A stretch of 64,000 bases of DNA, taken from Piscirickettsiaceae bacterium (GTDB lineage Bacteria > Pseudomonadota > Gammaproteobacteria > Nitrosococcales > Methylophagaceae). The notes under the pieces are model-generated. The model saw nothing but the letters and a program-made list of their open reading frames with translations, searched no databases and was not told the origin of the DNA. Numbering within the stretch: position 1 is the first letter of the stretch; every line of letters begins with the position of its first letter. The position numbers and the translations under genes were made by a program. The stretch covers positions 1 through 64,000 of the forward strand of contig JAIBDZ010000004.1 in the NCBI GenBank assembly GCA_024685975.1, in the 5' to 3' direction. Shown here one piece after another: positions 27,812 through 35,758 of the stretch.

Positions 27812-28281
27812 GGCAAAAAGTCCATTTGAAAGGTTCTCGCATTGCCATCACTGGTTTCAGTCCACGTCACGTTAATGGTGTATGTGCCGCTCGTTAAAGT
27901 GATGGCTCCTTGACCGCCGGGTAATGCTCGGTCTAAGGCTTGAGTCCATTCGATGACATCTGATCGGGCCATAGTGGCGGAATTACATCCAGCATCTCTA
28001 CATGATGCGCTAGGTCCTACAGCTAATTCTGCTCCCGTCGCTGCGATTAAATAACTGGCGAGAGAACCTTGGTTGGCTCGCATTCTATCGGCCATATCAT
28101 AGCTGAGCAGTGTGGCTTGCCCACGATAATAGGCACTGTTGTTATAATTTAAACTAGTGACTTGCATACCAGCCAAACCTAATAAACCTAAGCCTAAAAT
28201 GAGCACGGTAATTAAGACTTCAAGTAACCCAAAGCCTTGTTGAGTATTGGGCGGGGTGACATGTTGATGCGTTATGGGCAT
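27808..28281 (-). CDS. pilV: Type IV pilus minor pilin PilV
   Basis: A 157-residue minor pilin with leader NTQQG|FGLLEVLITVLILGLGLLGLAGMQ and the PilV follow-on YDMADRMRANQG. It overlaps fimU by 10 bases at its start and pilW by 4 bases at its end. Confidence 0.9.
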   Translation of the reverse strand: MPITHQHVTPPNTQQGFGLLEVLITVLILGLGLLGLAGMQVTSLNYNNSAYYRGQATLLSYDMADRMRANQGSLASYLIAATGAELAVGPSASCRDAGCNSATMARSDVIEWTQALDRALPGGQGAITLTSGTYTINVTWTETSDGNARTFQMDFLP

Positions 28282-28844
28282 GAGACGTCGCTACCTCCTT
28301 CTCCAGAACTTTCTTCCACGATGCCATTGTTATCGCTATCAATAGCTAAACGAGCGCGGCCGGTACTAGAAATAACAATACCTCTGGCATGGGTCTCGGG
28401 ATTGTCACGGTCATCACAAAAAATAAAAGTATTATCGAGGCCTACACTACCGAGACCGTTTGCAGTGTAGGTCAATATATCTGAAGAAGAAGCTCGAATG
28501 GTGTTAGCGCCTGAAACGCCGCCATGGACAAGAAAAATCTCCTCGCCATCAACATTGCCATCACCATCAGAATCTAAAAAAGCGATCCAACCATTTTCCC
28601 AGTTACCACCACAAGCGGTATTATTAGCGCTTCTACAGAGTGTCGTATTATTATTCCTTTGAATAGCCTCACTTCGCGTTAAGGCAATACTGGCTTGTAA
28701 CTCGTTCACTTGTGTCACCAAACGATTGTCTTGAATCATTGAGGTGAAGCTTGGCGCTGCGATGGCGGCCAAAATGCCGGCAATAAACAGCGTTATCATC
28801 AATTCGATGATAGTGAAGCCAGATTGTATCTGCGTTGTCGTCAT
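28272..28844 (-). CDS. fimU: Type IV pilus minor pilin FimU/FimT
   Basis: A 190-residue minor pilin of the GspH/FimU group, with a processing site SG|FTIIELMITLFIAGILAAI and the conserved IALTRSEAIQRNN. An aspartate-rich loop (DSDGDGNVDGE) may bind calcium. The C-terminal region contains GRARL, also a GRxR pattern. It is the first gene of the pilus operon; the upstream gap carries a promoter and a CRP/Vfr-like site. Confidence 0.87.
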   Translation of the reverse strand: MTTTQIQSGFTIIELMITLFIAGILAAIAAPSFTSMIQDNRLVTQVNELQASIALTRSEAIQRNNNTTLCRSANNTACGGNWENGWIAFLDSDGDGNVDGEEIFLVHGGVSGANTIRASSSDILTYTANGLGSVGLDNTFIFCDDRDNPETHARGIVISSTGRARLAIDSDNNGIVEESSGEGGSDVSCP

Positions 28845-28877
28845 CCGCTACTCAAAAAAGATAATTAGTCGATTCTG

Positions 28878-28940
28878 ATAATAGGCCTTCTATTGTAAAC
28901 TTGTAAAGTCATGCAAAAAGGAAGTGTGATACAGCTCACG
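28878..28940 (-). promoter_or_regulatory. CRP/Vfr-like site and promoter for the minor pilin operon
   Basis: On the minus strand a -35 TTTACA (28902-28907 complement) and a -10 TATTAT (28878-28883 complement) are spaced 18 bases. Upstream, 28925-28940 reads TGTGA-N6-TCACG, nearly the CRP consensus half-site pair. Its centre lies about 61 bases before the predicted transcription start, the classical class I activator distance. In Pseudomonas the fimU operon is controlled by the CRP homologue Vfr, which supports the reading. Confidence 0.6.
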
Positions 28941-28956
28941 CTTATGAAACAATTAC

Positions 28957-29889
28957 TTATAGTGCTTGACCAAAGTTTTCTTGATAGCGTTCTTTGAATG
29001 TTTCCATCGAAAACTGGTGGTTTTGCGTGCCATGTTGCTCAATCTTGATTGCGCCCAGTAATGATGCGATACGGCCAGTGGTAGGCCAATCTTTGCCATG
29101 TAAAATACCATGAATAAGCCCCGCGCGATAAGCATCACCACAACCTGTTGGATCAACAACTTGTTGCGCTTTAGCACAAGGAATATGGTGTTGCTGACCC
29201 TTTGCGTAGATGTCCGACCCTTCGCTACCTCGGGTGATAATTAAGGCATCAACCAATTCTGCGGTTTGTTCTGCTGTTAAGCCTGTTCGGTCTTGGAATA
29301 ATTGTGCTTCATAATCATTTAAAGCGATGTAAGTGGCTTGTTTGGCAAAGTTTAATAATTCCTCACCATTAAACATCGGTAAACCTTGGCCTGGATCGAA
29401 GATAAAAGGAATATTGGCATCGGCTAATTGTTGGGCGTGTTGCACCATTCCATCACGTCCATCAGGAGCAACAATCGCAACACGAATATCGTTGGCATCA
29501 GAGATAGGTGTTTCATGTGCCAAGTTCATCGCGCCAGGGTGAAATGCGGTGATTTGATTATCATCTAAATCGGTTGTAATAAAGGCTTGGGCCGTGAAAT
29601 GACCTTGTTTGGTGTGGACGTGCTGGCGGGAGATATGATGTTTGTCCATCCAATCTGCATAACTACCAAAATCAGCACCGACCGCGCCCATTGGAACGGG
29701 TTCATCACCGAGTAATGTTAAGTTATAAGCGATATTTCCAGCACATCCACCGAATTCACGACGCATTTCAGGCACTAAAAAGGCGACATTGAGCATATGC
29801 ACTTTGTCAGACAAAATATGATTTTTAAACTGATCTGGAAAGACCATGATGGTGTCATAAGCAAAAGAGCCGCAAATAAGTGCTGACAT
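28957..29889 (-). CDS. PfkB-family carbohydrate/adenosine kinase
   Basis: A 310-residue ribokinase/PfkB-fold kinase. The N-terminal FGGCAGNIAYNLTLLG (about residue 43) and the C-terminal catalytic DPTGCGDAYRAG (catalytic aspartate about residue 253) are intact. The pattern is closest to bacterial adenosine-kinase-like members, but the substrate cannot be fixed from sequence. The frame is open to 29979; ATG 29889 is chosen because AAGGA precedes it and because it lies just after the rnd stop. Confidence 0.82.
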   Translation of the reverse strand: MSALICGSFAYDTIMVFPDQFKNHILSDKVHMLNVAFLVPEMRREFGGCAGNIAYNLTLLGDEPVPMGAVGADFGSYADWMDKHHISRQHVHTKQGHFTAQAFITTDLDDNQITAFHPGAMNLAHETPISDANDIRVAIVAPDGRDGMVQHAQQLADANIPFIFDPGQGLPMFNGEELLNFAKQATYIALNDYEAQLFQDRTGLTAEQTAELVDALIITRGSEGSDIYAKGQQHHIPCAKAQQVVDPTGCGDAYRAGLIHGILHGKDWPTTGRIASLLGAIKIEQHGTQNHQFSMETFKERYQENFGQAL

Positions 29890-29893
29890 AGCG

Positions 29894-31045
29894 TTATCCT
29901 TGTTGTTCGATGTTAAGGCGTTGATGGGATGCTGTGATGGTGAGTTTGCCATCAAGAAAAGCGCGTAATTGGTGACCAATTAATTCATTTCGCCAGCCTT
30001 GTAATAAAGAAACTGAGTCATCTCCACTGACAACACGTTCGATATCTTTTCTTGAGGCGACGGCACTTGGGGCAATATCTTGTTCATGACAAAACTGACG
30101 TAATAAGGCCATCATCGCATCAACAATGGCATCTTGCTGAGGCGTCAATAATGTCGGTTTTTTGATGGTTGGCCAGAGAGCCCGGTCGATTGTTTTGGCT
30201 TTGGCAATCACGTCTAATAAGTGTTGGCCATGGCGTTCGATTGTGCCTGGCTCCAATCCTCTTATTTGCGTGAGCTTATTGGTCGCAGATGGCGAAAGGC
30301 GAGCTAAATCAAGCAAAACTTCGTCTTTTAAAATCCAGCGTCTTGGCCGGTTAGTTTTTAAGGCACGTTGTTCCCGCCAAATGGCCAATTGTTGCAAAAT
30401 AACCAATGCCGGCCCTTTTAATCTGCCTGCACCTTTGATTTTTTTCCAAATATCATTGAGTGAAGGTTCATAGGTATCAGTATTGCTTAAGGTATTAAAA
30501 TCTTCTTGCAACCAAGATAAACGTTGCTTTTCATTGAGTTGCTTTAGCAGCAGATGATAAACATCACGCAGATAACGGACATCATCGGCAGCATAGTCAA
30601 TTTGGCCAGCATCGAGTGGGCGCTGTGACCAATCTGTTCGAGAATGGGCTTTTTCAAGCTCTACATCAAGGCTTTGTTTGACTAAATTACCGTAACCAAT
30701 TTGATCGCCATAACCTAAAACGGAGGCAGCGATTTGGGTATCAAATAGATTTGCAGGTAATTTACCTGTGAGCAAATAGAGCAATTCGAGATCTTGGCGT
30801 GCCGCGTGAAAGACGAGGGTGACATCTGGACGGTAAAAAATATCAATTAGTGGGTTTAAGTCTTCCAGCGCTATAGGATCAATACAAGCGATGTGATCGG
30901 CGGTAGCGACTTGGATTAAGCACAATTGAGGGTAATAGGTTTTTTCTCTTAAAAACTCAGTATCAACAGCGAGCCAAGGGCTGTCAGCAATAGCGTCACA
31001 AAAGGTCGTTAACGCAGAGGTATCATCAATAAATTGGACTGTCAT
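29894..31045 (-). CDS. rnd: Ribonuclease D
   Basis: RNase D, 383 residues, a 3'-5' exoribonuclease for tRNA 3' maturation. DEDD motifs: VDTEFLREKTYYPQLCLIQ (Exo I, about residue 28), FHAARQDLELL (Exo II) and YAADDVRYL (Exo III). It is followed by an HRDC domain (about 205-290) and a C-terminal domain. It is followed closely by the PfkB kinase and is probably co-transcribed with it. Confidence 0.92.
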   Translation of the reverse strand: MTVQFIDDTSALTTFCDAIADSPWLAVDTEFLREKTYYPQLCLIQVATADHIACIDPIALEDLNPLIDIFYRPDVTLVFHAARQDLELLYLLTGKLPANLFDTQIAASVLGYGDQIGYGNLVKQSLDVELEKAHSRTDWSQRPLDAGQIDYAADDVRYLRDVYHLLLKQLNEKQRLSWLQEDFNTLSNTDTYEPSLNDIWKKIKGAGRLKGPALVILQQLAIWREQRALKTNRPRRWILKDEVLLDLARLSPSATNKLTQIRGLEPGTIERHGQHLLDVIAKAKTIDRALWPTIKKPTLLTPQQDAIVDAMMALLRQFCHEQDIAPSAVASRKDIERVVSGDDSVSLLQGWRNELIGHQLRAFLDGKLTITASHQRLNIEQQG

Positions 31046-31110
31046 AAAAATACAAAGCTAGAAAAACCACCAGTATAGCGGCTTTTATAATGTGATCCGA
31101 ATTTGATTAA

Positions 31111-31344
31111 TCAGTGAGTGAGTAGGGATTGCACTTGTTCAGAATGAAATGGCCAAAATAAGGTGCGTCCATCAGGCAATAACAATACAGGAATATGTTC
31201 GCCATAACGCTGCATTAGCTCCGGATCAGATTGGATATCAATATAATTGAGCTCATGCGGCGTGATCGTGAGTGAAGTTATCATGTCATGTGCGATGTCG
31301 CATAAATGGCAATCAGGTTTGCCATAGAGTGTGATAATACTCAT
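31111..31344 (-). CDS. Glutaredoxin-like thioredoxin-fold small protein
   Basis: A 77-residue protein with the N-terminal TLYGKPDCHLCDIAHDMI. This is the thioredoxin-fold CxxC (CHLC, residues 13-16) of the glutaredoxin-like DUF836 family. HIPVLLLPDG supplies the cis-proline loop. It is probably a small thiol-disulfide protein of unknown partner. It overlaps moaB by 4 bases. Confidence 0.8.
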   Translation of the reverse strand: MSIITLYGKPDCHLCDIAHDMITSLTITPHELNYIDIQSDPELMQRYGEHIPVLLLPDGRTLFWPFHSEQVQSLLTH

Positions 31345-31856
31345 TGCTCTAATAATCTAGGCATCAGCTCAACAAAATTACAGGGACGATGACGCACATC
31401 TAATTGATCTTTTAAAATATCATCCCAACCGGTTTTGCAGGCACCAGATGAACCCGGTAAACAGAAAATGAACGTACCATTCGCCACCCCCGCAATTGCG
31501 CGCGACTGCACAGTAGACGTTCGAATCGTGTCATAAGAAATTTGGCGAAATAATTCTCCAAAACCAACGATCGTTTTATCAAATAAAACTTCAGCCGCTT
31601 CTGGCGTGCCATCTCTTCCTGTTAACCCTGTACCACCTGTAGTGATAATAGTTTGGATATCATCATCTGCAATCCATTGCGAAAGTTGGGCTCGAATGGC
31701 ATATTTATCATCACGTACGATGGTTTGTTCGGTCACATGATGACCGCTTGCTTGCGCACGTTCTTTAAGAACTTTTCCAGAGGTATCATCCTCTATAGTA
31801 CGTGTGTCTGATATAGTCAGTAGCGCGATATTAACCGGAATGAATTGACGTTCCAT
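31341..31856 (-). CDS. moaB: Molybdenum cofactor biosynthesis protein MoaB
   Basis: A 171-residue MoaB/MogA-family protein that adenylylates or binds molybdopterin. Motifs: LTISDTRTIEDDTSGK, ITTGGTGLTGRD (about residue 75) and CLPGSSGACKTGWD. The frame is open to 31955, but ATG 31856 gives the family N-terminus. It is coupled to the downstream glutaredoxin-like gene by an ATGA overlap. No other molybdopterin gene is in the window. Confidence 0.88.
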   Translation of the reverse strand: MERQFIPVNIALLTISDTRTIEDDTSGKVLKERAQASGHHVTEQTIVRDDKYAIRAQLSQWIADDDIQTIITTGGTGLTGRDGTPEAAEVLFDKTIVGFGELFRQISYDTIRTSTVQSRAIAGVANGTFIFCLPGSSGACKTGWDDILKDQLDVRHRPCNFVELMPRLLEQ

Positions 31857-31942
31857 AATGAAAAGTACTCTATAAATTGTGTAATAAATAAAAGTATAAT
31901 CGAATTTAAGCCTAAGGTTTAATGCATTTAAGGGGAAAAAAG

Positions 31943-32617
31943 ATGAAAAAAGCACTTATTGTGGCGTTAGTTAGTGCCAGTTTAACCGCGTGTGCCACCG
32001 ATGACCCAAATCAACGAGCTAAAATTGGGGCTGTGGTCGGAGCCGTTGCCGGTGCCGCCTTAGGCCATTCGGTCGAAAATAATAAAACAGGTTTATTAGT
32101 CGGGGCCGTAGCGGGGGCAGCAGCAGGTGCCGGTGCCGGTCATTATATGGATAACCAGCAACAAGAAATGGAAGCAGCCCTTGCCGCAGAGCGCGCAAAT
32201 AATGCTTTAGAAATTGAACGTTTGCAAAATGAAACATTAAAAATTGATATCTCAAGTGAAGTCTCTTTTGACTTTGGCAGTGCCGCATTAAAGTCAGCCT
32301 TTACGCCAACCCTACAAAAAGTCGCAGAAATATTACAACGCTATCCGAGCACCGTAATACATGTGGTTGGACATACGGATAGTGTTGGTTCCGAAAGTTA
32401 TAATATGACTTTATCGCAAAATCGAGCCCAATCTGTTGTAGGCTATTTCGCATCTAGAGGAGTCGCTCAAAATCGTTTAGTCGCTGTAGGGCGAGGTGAA
32501 GCGGAACCAAGAGCAACTAATGAAACCGAAGCTGGTCGTCAGCTTAATCGTCGAGTAGAAATATATGTCAAACCCATCATCGAGGGGCAAGAATCAAACG
32601 CATACCAAACGCCGTAA
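31943..32617 (+). CDS. OmpA-family lipoprotein with glycine-zipper region
   Basis: A 224-residue lipoprotein. Signal peptide and lipobox LTAC (Cys about residue 18), a Gly/Ala-rich zipper (about 30-70: GAVVGAVAGAALGH, GAVAGAAAGAGAGH) that could insert in a membrane, a short coiled coil, and a C-terminal OmpA peptidoglycan-binding domain (VVGHTDSVGS...NRAQSV...RVEIYV). It probably tethers the outer membrane to peptidoglycan. ATG 31943 is chosen over 31922 because AGGGGA lies upstream of it. Its last 53 bases overlap the start of rlmB. Confidence 0.85.
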   Translation: MKKALIVALVSASLTACATDDPNQRAKIGAVVGAVAGAALGHSVENNKTGLLVGAVAGAAAGAGAGHYMDNQQQEMEAALAAERANNALEIERLQNETLKIDISSEVSFDFGSAALKSAFTPTLQKVAEILQRYPSTVIHVVGHTDSVGSESYNMTLSQNRAQSVVGYFASRGVAQNRLVAVGRGEAEPRATNETEAGRQLNRRVEIYVKPIIEGQESNAYQTP

Positions 32618-33398
32618 ACCGACAAAAAGCGCTCAACAAGATAAACATTTTATCTTTGGTTTACATGCAATACAGGCAGCATTATCGCTGCCTGTAACGC
32701 GTGTTACTGAGCTTTGGCTGGCGGATGAGCGTGATGATACGCGTATAGAAGCAATAGAATCAGCGGCACAACAACACGGCATACCAATCCATAAAGTTAG
32801 CCAACAAGCGTTGAGCGATATGATGCCTGATGTGAGTCATCAAGGTGGTATTGCCAAATGCAAACCGATACCAGAATATAAAGAAACGGATCTATTAGAT
32901 TTAATTAATCAACTAATTGATAAAGATATTCCGCCCTTTTTGTTGATCTTAGATGGCGTACAGGATCCACATAATTTAGGTGCATGTCTCCGTACGGCAG
33001 AAGCGGCGGGTGCACATGCTGTGATTGCCCCAAAGGATCGTGCGGCAGGCCTGACGCCGACAGCCATCAAAATTGCCAGTGGTTCAGCTGAACGCGTGCC
33101 GTTTATCGCCGTCACAAATTTAGCGCGGTTATTGCGAGAATTAAAACAAAATGGCATTTGGTTAATTGGCACATCAGGCTATACCGATACGACGTTATAT
33201 GATGCCAAATTAACAGGACCATTGGCGATCATTTTAGGTGCGGAAGGCAAAGGTATTCGTCGTTTAACGCAAGAACACTGTGACCAAGTGGTTTCAATTC
33301 CTATGCAAGGTGAAGCCGAGAGCTTAAATGTATCTGTTGCGTCAGGTGTGTGTCTGTTTGAAGCATCACGTCAAAGAGGCTTGTTAAAAGAGGGGTAA
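32565..33398 (+). CDS. rlmB: 23S rRNA (guanosine-2'-O-)-methyltransferase RlmB
   Basis: A SPOUT-class methyltransferase, 277 residues, that modifies G2251 of 23S rRNA. The N-terminal substrate-binding domain begins at HFIFGLHAIQAAL. Knot motifs are NLGACLRTAEAAGA, ILGAEGKGI and IPMQGEAESLNVSVASGVCLFE. The predicted ATG lies 53 bases inside the end of the preceding lipoprotein gene, in another frame. There is no later ATG before the conserved domain, so the overlap appears real unless a non-ATG start is used. Confidence 0.9.
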   Translation: MSNPSSRGKNQTHTKRRKPTKSAQQDKHFIFGLHAIQAALSLPVTRVTELWLADERDDTRIEAIESAAQQHGIPIHKVSQQALSDMMPDVSHQGGIAKCKPIPEYKETDLLDLINQLIDKDIPPFLLILDGVQDPHNLGACLRTAEAAGAHAVIAPKDRAAGLTPTAIKIASGSAERVPFIAVTNLARLLRELKQNGIWLIGTSGYTDTTLYDAKLTGPLAIILGAEGKGIRRLTQEHCDQVVSIPMQGEAESLNVSVASGVCLFEASRQRGLLKEG

Positions 33399-33414
33399 TT
33401 GTCGTAAAATGTCT

Positions 33415-33440
33415 GATTACTCAAAAGTTTTTGAGTAATC
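33415..33440 (+). terminator. Hairpin after rlmB, upstream of the rpsF leader
   Basis: A perfect 11-bp stem, GATTACTCAAA / TTTGAGTAATC, with a 4-base loop 16 bases after rlmB. It lacks a downstream T-run, so it may be a weak terminator or part of the rpsF 5' leader. Confidence 0.45.
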
Positions 33441-33487
33441 CTCCTTGCCCGTTCATTGTGAGTCGGGCTGTATTAAACCGTAAGGAG
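33441..33487 (+). promoter_or_regulatory. S6:S18-binding leader motif controlling rpsF-rpsR
   Basis: Outer stem CTCCTT (33441-33446) / AAGGAG (33482-33487) encloses an inner stem GCCCG (33447-33451) / CGGGC (33464-33468) and an unpaired ACCG at 33477-33480. This is the arrangement of the known bacterial rpsF leader, in which the S6:S18 complex recognises the CCG and shuts off translation. The 3' arm AAGGAG is the ribosome-binding site of rpsF, so pairing hides it. Confidence 0.8.
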
Positions 33488-33492
33488 CTCCA

Positions 33493-33855
33493 ATGAGACA
33501 TTACGAAATTGTGTTTCTGGTCCACCCTGATCAGAGCGAACAAGTACCTGCGATGATTGAAAAATATCGTCAGGTTTTCACCAGTGAAGGTGGTCAAGTT
33601 CACCGTCTAGAAGACTGGGGTCGTCGCCAACTGGCTTACCCTATCAACAAAGTGCACAAAGCGCATTATGTATTGATGAACGTGGAATGCGAAGTTGCTC
33701 AACTTGAAGAAGTGACAACTGCTTTCCGTTTCAATGATGCCGTCATTCGCCACCTTGTTGTCAACATGGATGGTGCTGTCACAGAAGCATCTCCTATGAT
33801 GCGTAAAGATGATGATGACAAACCACAACGTAACTCTGACGCTGCAGGAGCATAA
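33493..33855 (+). CDS. rpsF: 30S ribosomal protein S6
   Basis: S6, 120 residues, with the typical N-terminus [22 protein letters not shown] and [16 protein letters not shown]. The C-terminus is acidic and rich in D and K, as in other gammaproteobacteria. It is the first gene of rpsF-rpsR-DUF2232-rplI, with an autoregulatory leader. The gap to rpsR is two bases. Confidence 0.96.
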   Translation: MRHYEIVFLVHPDQSEQVPAMIEKYRQVFTSEGGQVHRLEDWGRRQLAYPINKVHKAHYVLMNVECEVAQLEEVTTAFRFNDAVIRHLVVNMDGAVTEASPMMRKDDDDKPQRNSDAAGA

Positions 33856-33857
33856 CC

Positions 33858-34085
33858 ATGGCACGATTCTTTAGACGTAGAAGATTTTGTCGTTTCACAG
33901 CCGAAGGCGTGAAGCAAATCGATTATAAAGATGTTAATTTGTTAAAAAATTACATCACCGAAACAGGTAAAATTGTACCAAGTCGTATTACAGGTACAAA
34001 AGCACGTTACCAACGTCAGCTATCTACTTGCGTAAAACGCGCTCGTTTTTTAGCACTTATTCCTTACTGCGATATGCATAAATAA
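33858..34085 (+). CDS. rpsR: 30S ribosomal protein S18
   Basis: S18, 75 residues: [22 protein letters not shown] and [25 protein letters not shown] are diagnostic. Normal length. It binds S6 as a heterodimer on the 30S platform. A priB gene does not precede it, in contrast with enterics. Confidence 0.97.
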   Translation: MARFFRRRRFCRFTAEGVKQIDYKDVNLLKNYITETGKIVPSRITGTKARYQRQLSTCVKRARFLALIPYCDMHK

Positions 34086-34130
34086 GGATTGAGTTAACAC
34101 CAATTTATTGAATAAAGGTTAACGATAGTC

Positions 34131-35045
34131 ATGCTCCAAGGGCTTGCAAAACAAGCGATGCAAGGGCGTTGGCAAGCGACAATATTAATTGTGGCGATGT
34201 CGTTAATCGCAATCGCTATACTTCCGGTAAATTATTTAGCTAGTGGCTTAATTGCCTTAGTGACATTACGCGCCGGGCCGAAAGAAGGGCTGTTGATCAT
34301 AATGATGTCAACAGTCTTATATGCTTTAGTCGTCACAGTGTTACTGAATCAAGCTGTGATGACAGGGGTGATCTTAATATCAAGTTGGTTACCGGTTTAC
34401 GGAATGACATTGATATTGGGCTATACCCGGTCATTAATGCTGAGTTTATTAATCGCTGCAGGCGTCGGTGTTGCGATGGTCGTGTTGACGTTCATCGTAT
34501 TGCCAGATCCTGCGTTGTGGTGGCAAAACATGTTGTCGCCCTTAATGTCGATGTTAGTGGCTCAGCCAGATTGGCAAATGAGTGAAGCAGATACGCAACA
34601 ATTTGTAACCATGATGTCAACGATTATGACGGGGTTAATGGTGACAGGTTTGTTTACTAATGCAGTCTTAGGTCTATTGTTAGGCCGAGCATGGCAAGCA
34701 AATTTGTATAATCCAGGCGGGTTTGCAGAAGAGTTTTTGCAGCTTCGCTTAGGACAAGTGCCAGCATTGCTCACAGCGCTATTATTGGTTGTGTCGATGG
34801 TACCGAATCTAGAGTTGGTATTGGTACAAAATGTGTTGTTAGTCTTGTTGGCATTATTTGCACTACAAGGCTTAGCGGTTGTACATGCGATTGTAAGATA
34901 TCGCAAGATGCATAAAGCATGGCTGATTATTATGTATATTTTGTTGTTGATAACAATGCCACAAATGGTGTTCTTGTTAGCAATAATTGGTGTTTTGGAA
35001 CAATGGTTTAATTTTCGTCGACGTTCTATGGAACGTGACAACTGA
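34131..35045 (+). CDS. DUF2232-type integral membrane protein
   Basis: A 304-residue protein with about eight hydrophobic segments, spread over the whole length. It resembles the DUF2232/YybS-like membrane family found at the same place, between rpsR and rplI, in Pseudomonas-type genomes. Function is unknown. Location in a ribosomal-protein operon is conserved but does not reveal its role. It starts 45 bases after rpsR, behind AAAGG. Confidence 0.75.
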   Translation: MLQGLAKQAMQGRWQATILIVAMSLIAIAILPVNYLASGLIALVTLRAGPKEGLLIIMMSTVLYALVVTVLLNQAVMTGVILISSWLPVYGMTLILGYTRSLMLSLLIAAGVGVAMVVLTFIVLPDPALWWQNMLSPLMSMLVAQPDWQMSEADTQQFVTMMSTIMTGLMVTGLFTNAVLGLLLGRAWQANLYNPGGFAEEFLQLRLGQVPALLTALLLVVSMVPNLELVLVQNVLLVLLALFALQGLAVVHAIVRYRKMHKAWLIIMYILLLITMPQMVFLLAIIGVLEQWFNFRRRSMERDN

Positions 35046-35085
35046 CTTTAAAACGCAGTAAACAGCTGCGAACGAGGGTAGAACA

Positions 35086-35634
35086 ATGCAAGTGATATTG
35101 CTAGAGAAAATGCAAAAGCTAGGTGATTTAGGTGATGAAGTCACAGTTAAATCTGGCTTTGGGCGTAATTTCTTAGTCCCAACAGGTAAAGCATTACCTG
35201 CGAATAAGAAAAATAGAGAAGTATTTGAAGGTCGTCGTGCTGAATTAGAAGCTGCGGCAGCAAAATTATTATCTGAAGCTGAGCAACGCAAAGCTAAATT
35301 AGTGTCTGCTGGTGATGTGAACATCATGGCTAATGCTGGTATCGAAGGAAAACTTTTCGGTTCAGTTGGCGCTACTGAAATTGCTGAAACATTGAATGCA
35401 GCGGGTGCAGATATTGAGCGTAATGAAGTACGTTTACCAACAGGTGCATTACGCCATACTGGTGAATACGATATTGATATCCAGTTGCACTCAGATGTTG
35501 TGGTCACGGTTAAAGTGAACATTACATCAGAAGCTCAACTTCAAGCACAAGCTGAAGCTGCAGAAGCTGAAAAAGCAAGAGCTGCTGCAATGGAAGAAGC
35601 TGAAGCCATTGCGAAAGCGCAAGAAGAAGAGTAA
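35086..35634 (+). CDS. rplI: 50S ribosomal protein L9, with extended C-terminus
   Basis: L9 with normal N-terminal domain (MQVILLEKMQKLGDLGDEV; GFGRNFLVPTGKA) and C-terminal domain ending near residue 149. It carries about 33 extra residues that are almost entirely A, E, Q and K and are predicted to be a charged helix or coiled coil. The E. coli protein is 149 residues. The tail is probably a lineage feature. Confidence 0.95.
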   Translation: MQVILLEKMQKLGDLGDEVTVKSGFGRNFLVPTGKALPANKKNREVFEGRRAELEAAAAKLLSEAEQRKAKLVSAGDVNIMANAGIEGKLFGSVGATEIAETLNAAGADIERNEVRLPTGALRHTGEYDIDIQLHSDVVVTVKVNITSEAQLQAQAEAAEAEKARAAAMEEAEAIAKAQEEE

Positions 35635-35653
35635 AAGGTTTGAACTATGGTTT

Positions 35654-35676
35654 GAGTCGCAGCTTGTCTGCGACTC
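35654..35676 (+). terminator. Strong hairpin between rplI and dnaB
   Basis: A perfect 9-bp GC-rich stem, GAGTCGCAG / CTGCGACTC, with a 5-base loop, 20 bases after rplI. No T-run follows, so it may be a weak terminator, a processing site or an attenuator rather than a full rho-independent terminator. Confidence 0.5.
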
Positions 35677-35758
35677 ACTATAGTGTTGTATTATTAAAAT
35701 ACAGGCAGTGTTATGCTGCTGAAGAATATGACGTCTTAACAACTTTTGGTGAGCTGCA

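Noticed and set aside
34562-35041. A 159-codon minus-strand frame rich in N, T and C
   Set aside because: It is antisense to the DUF2232 membrane protein. Its composition is what results from reading hydrophobic codons backwards.
34977-35522. A 181-codon minus-strand frame
   Set aside because: Antisense to rplI, which is certain.
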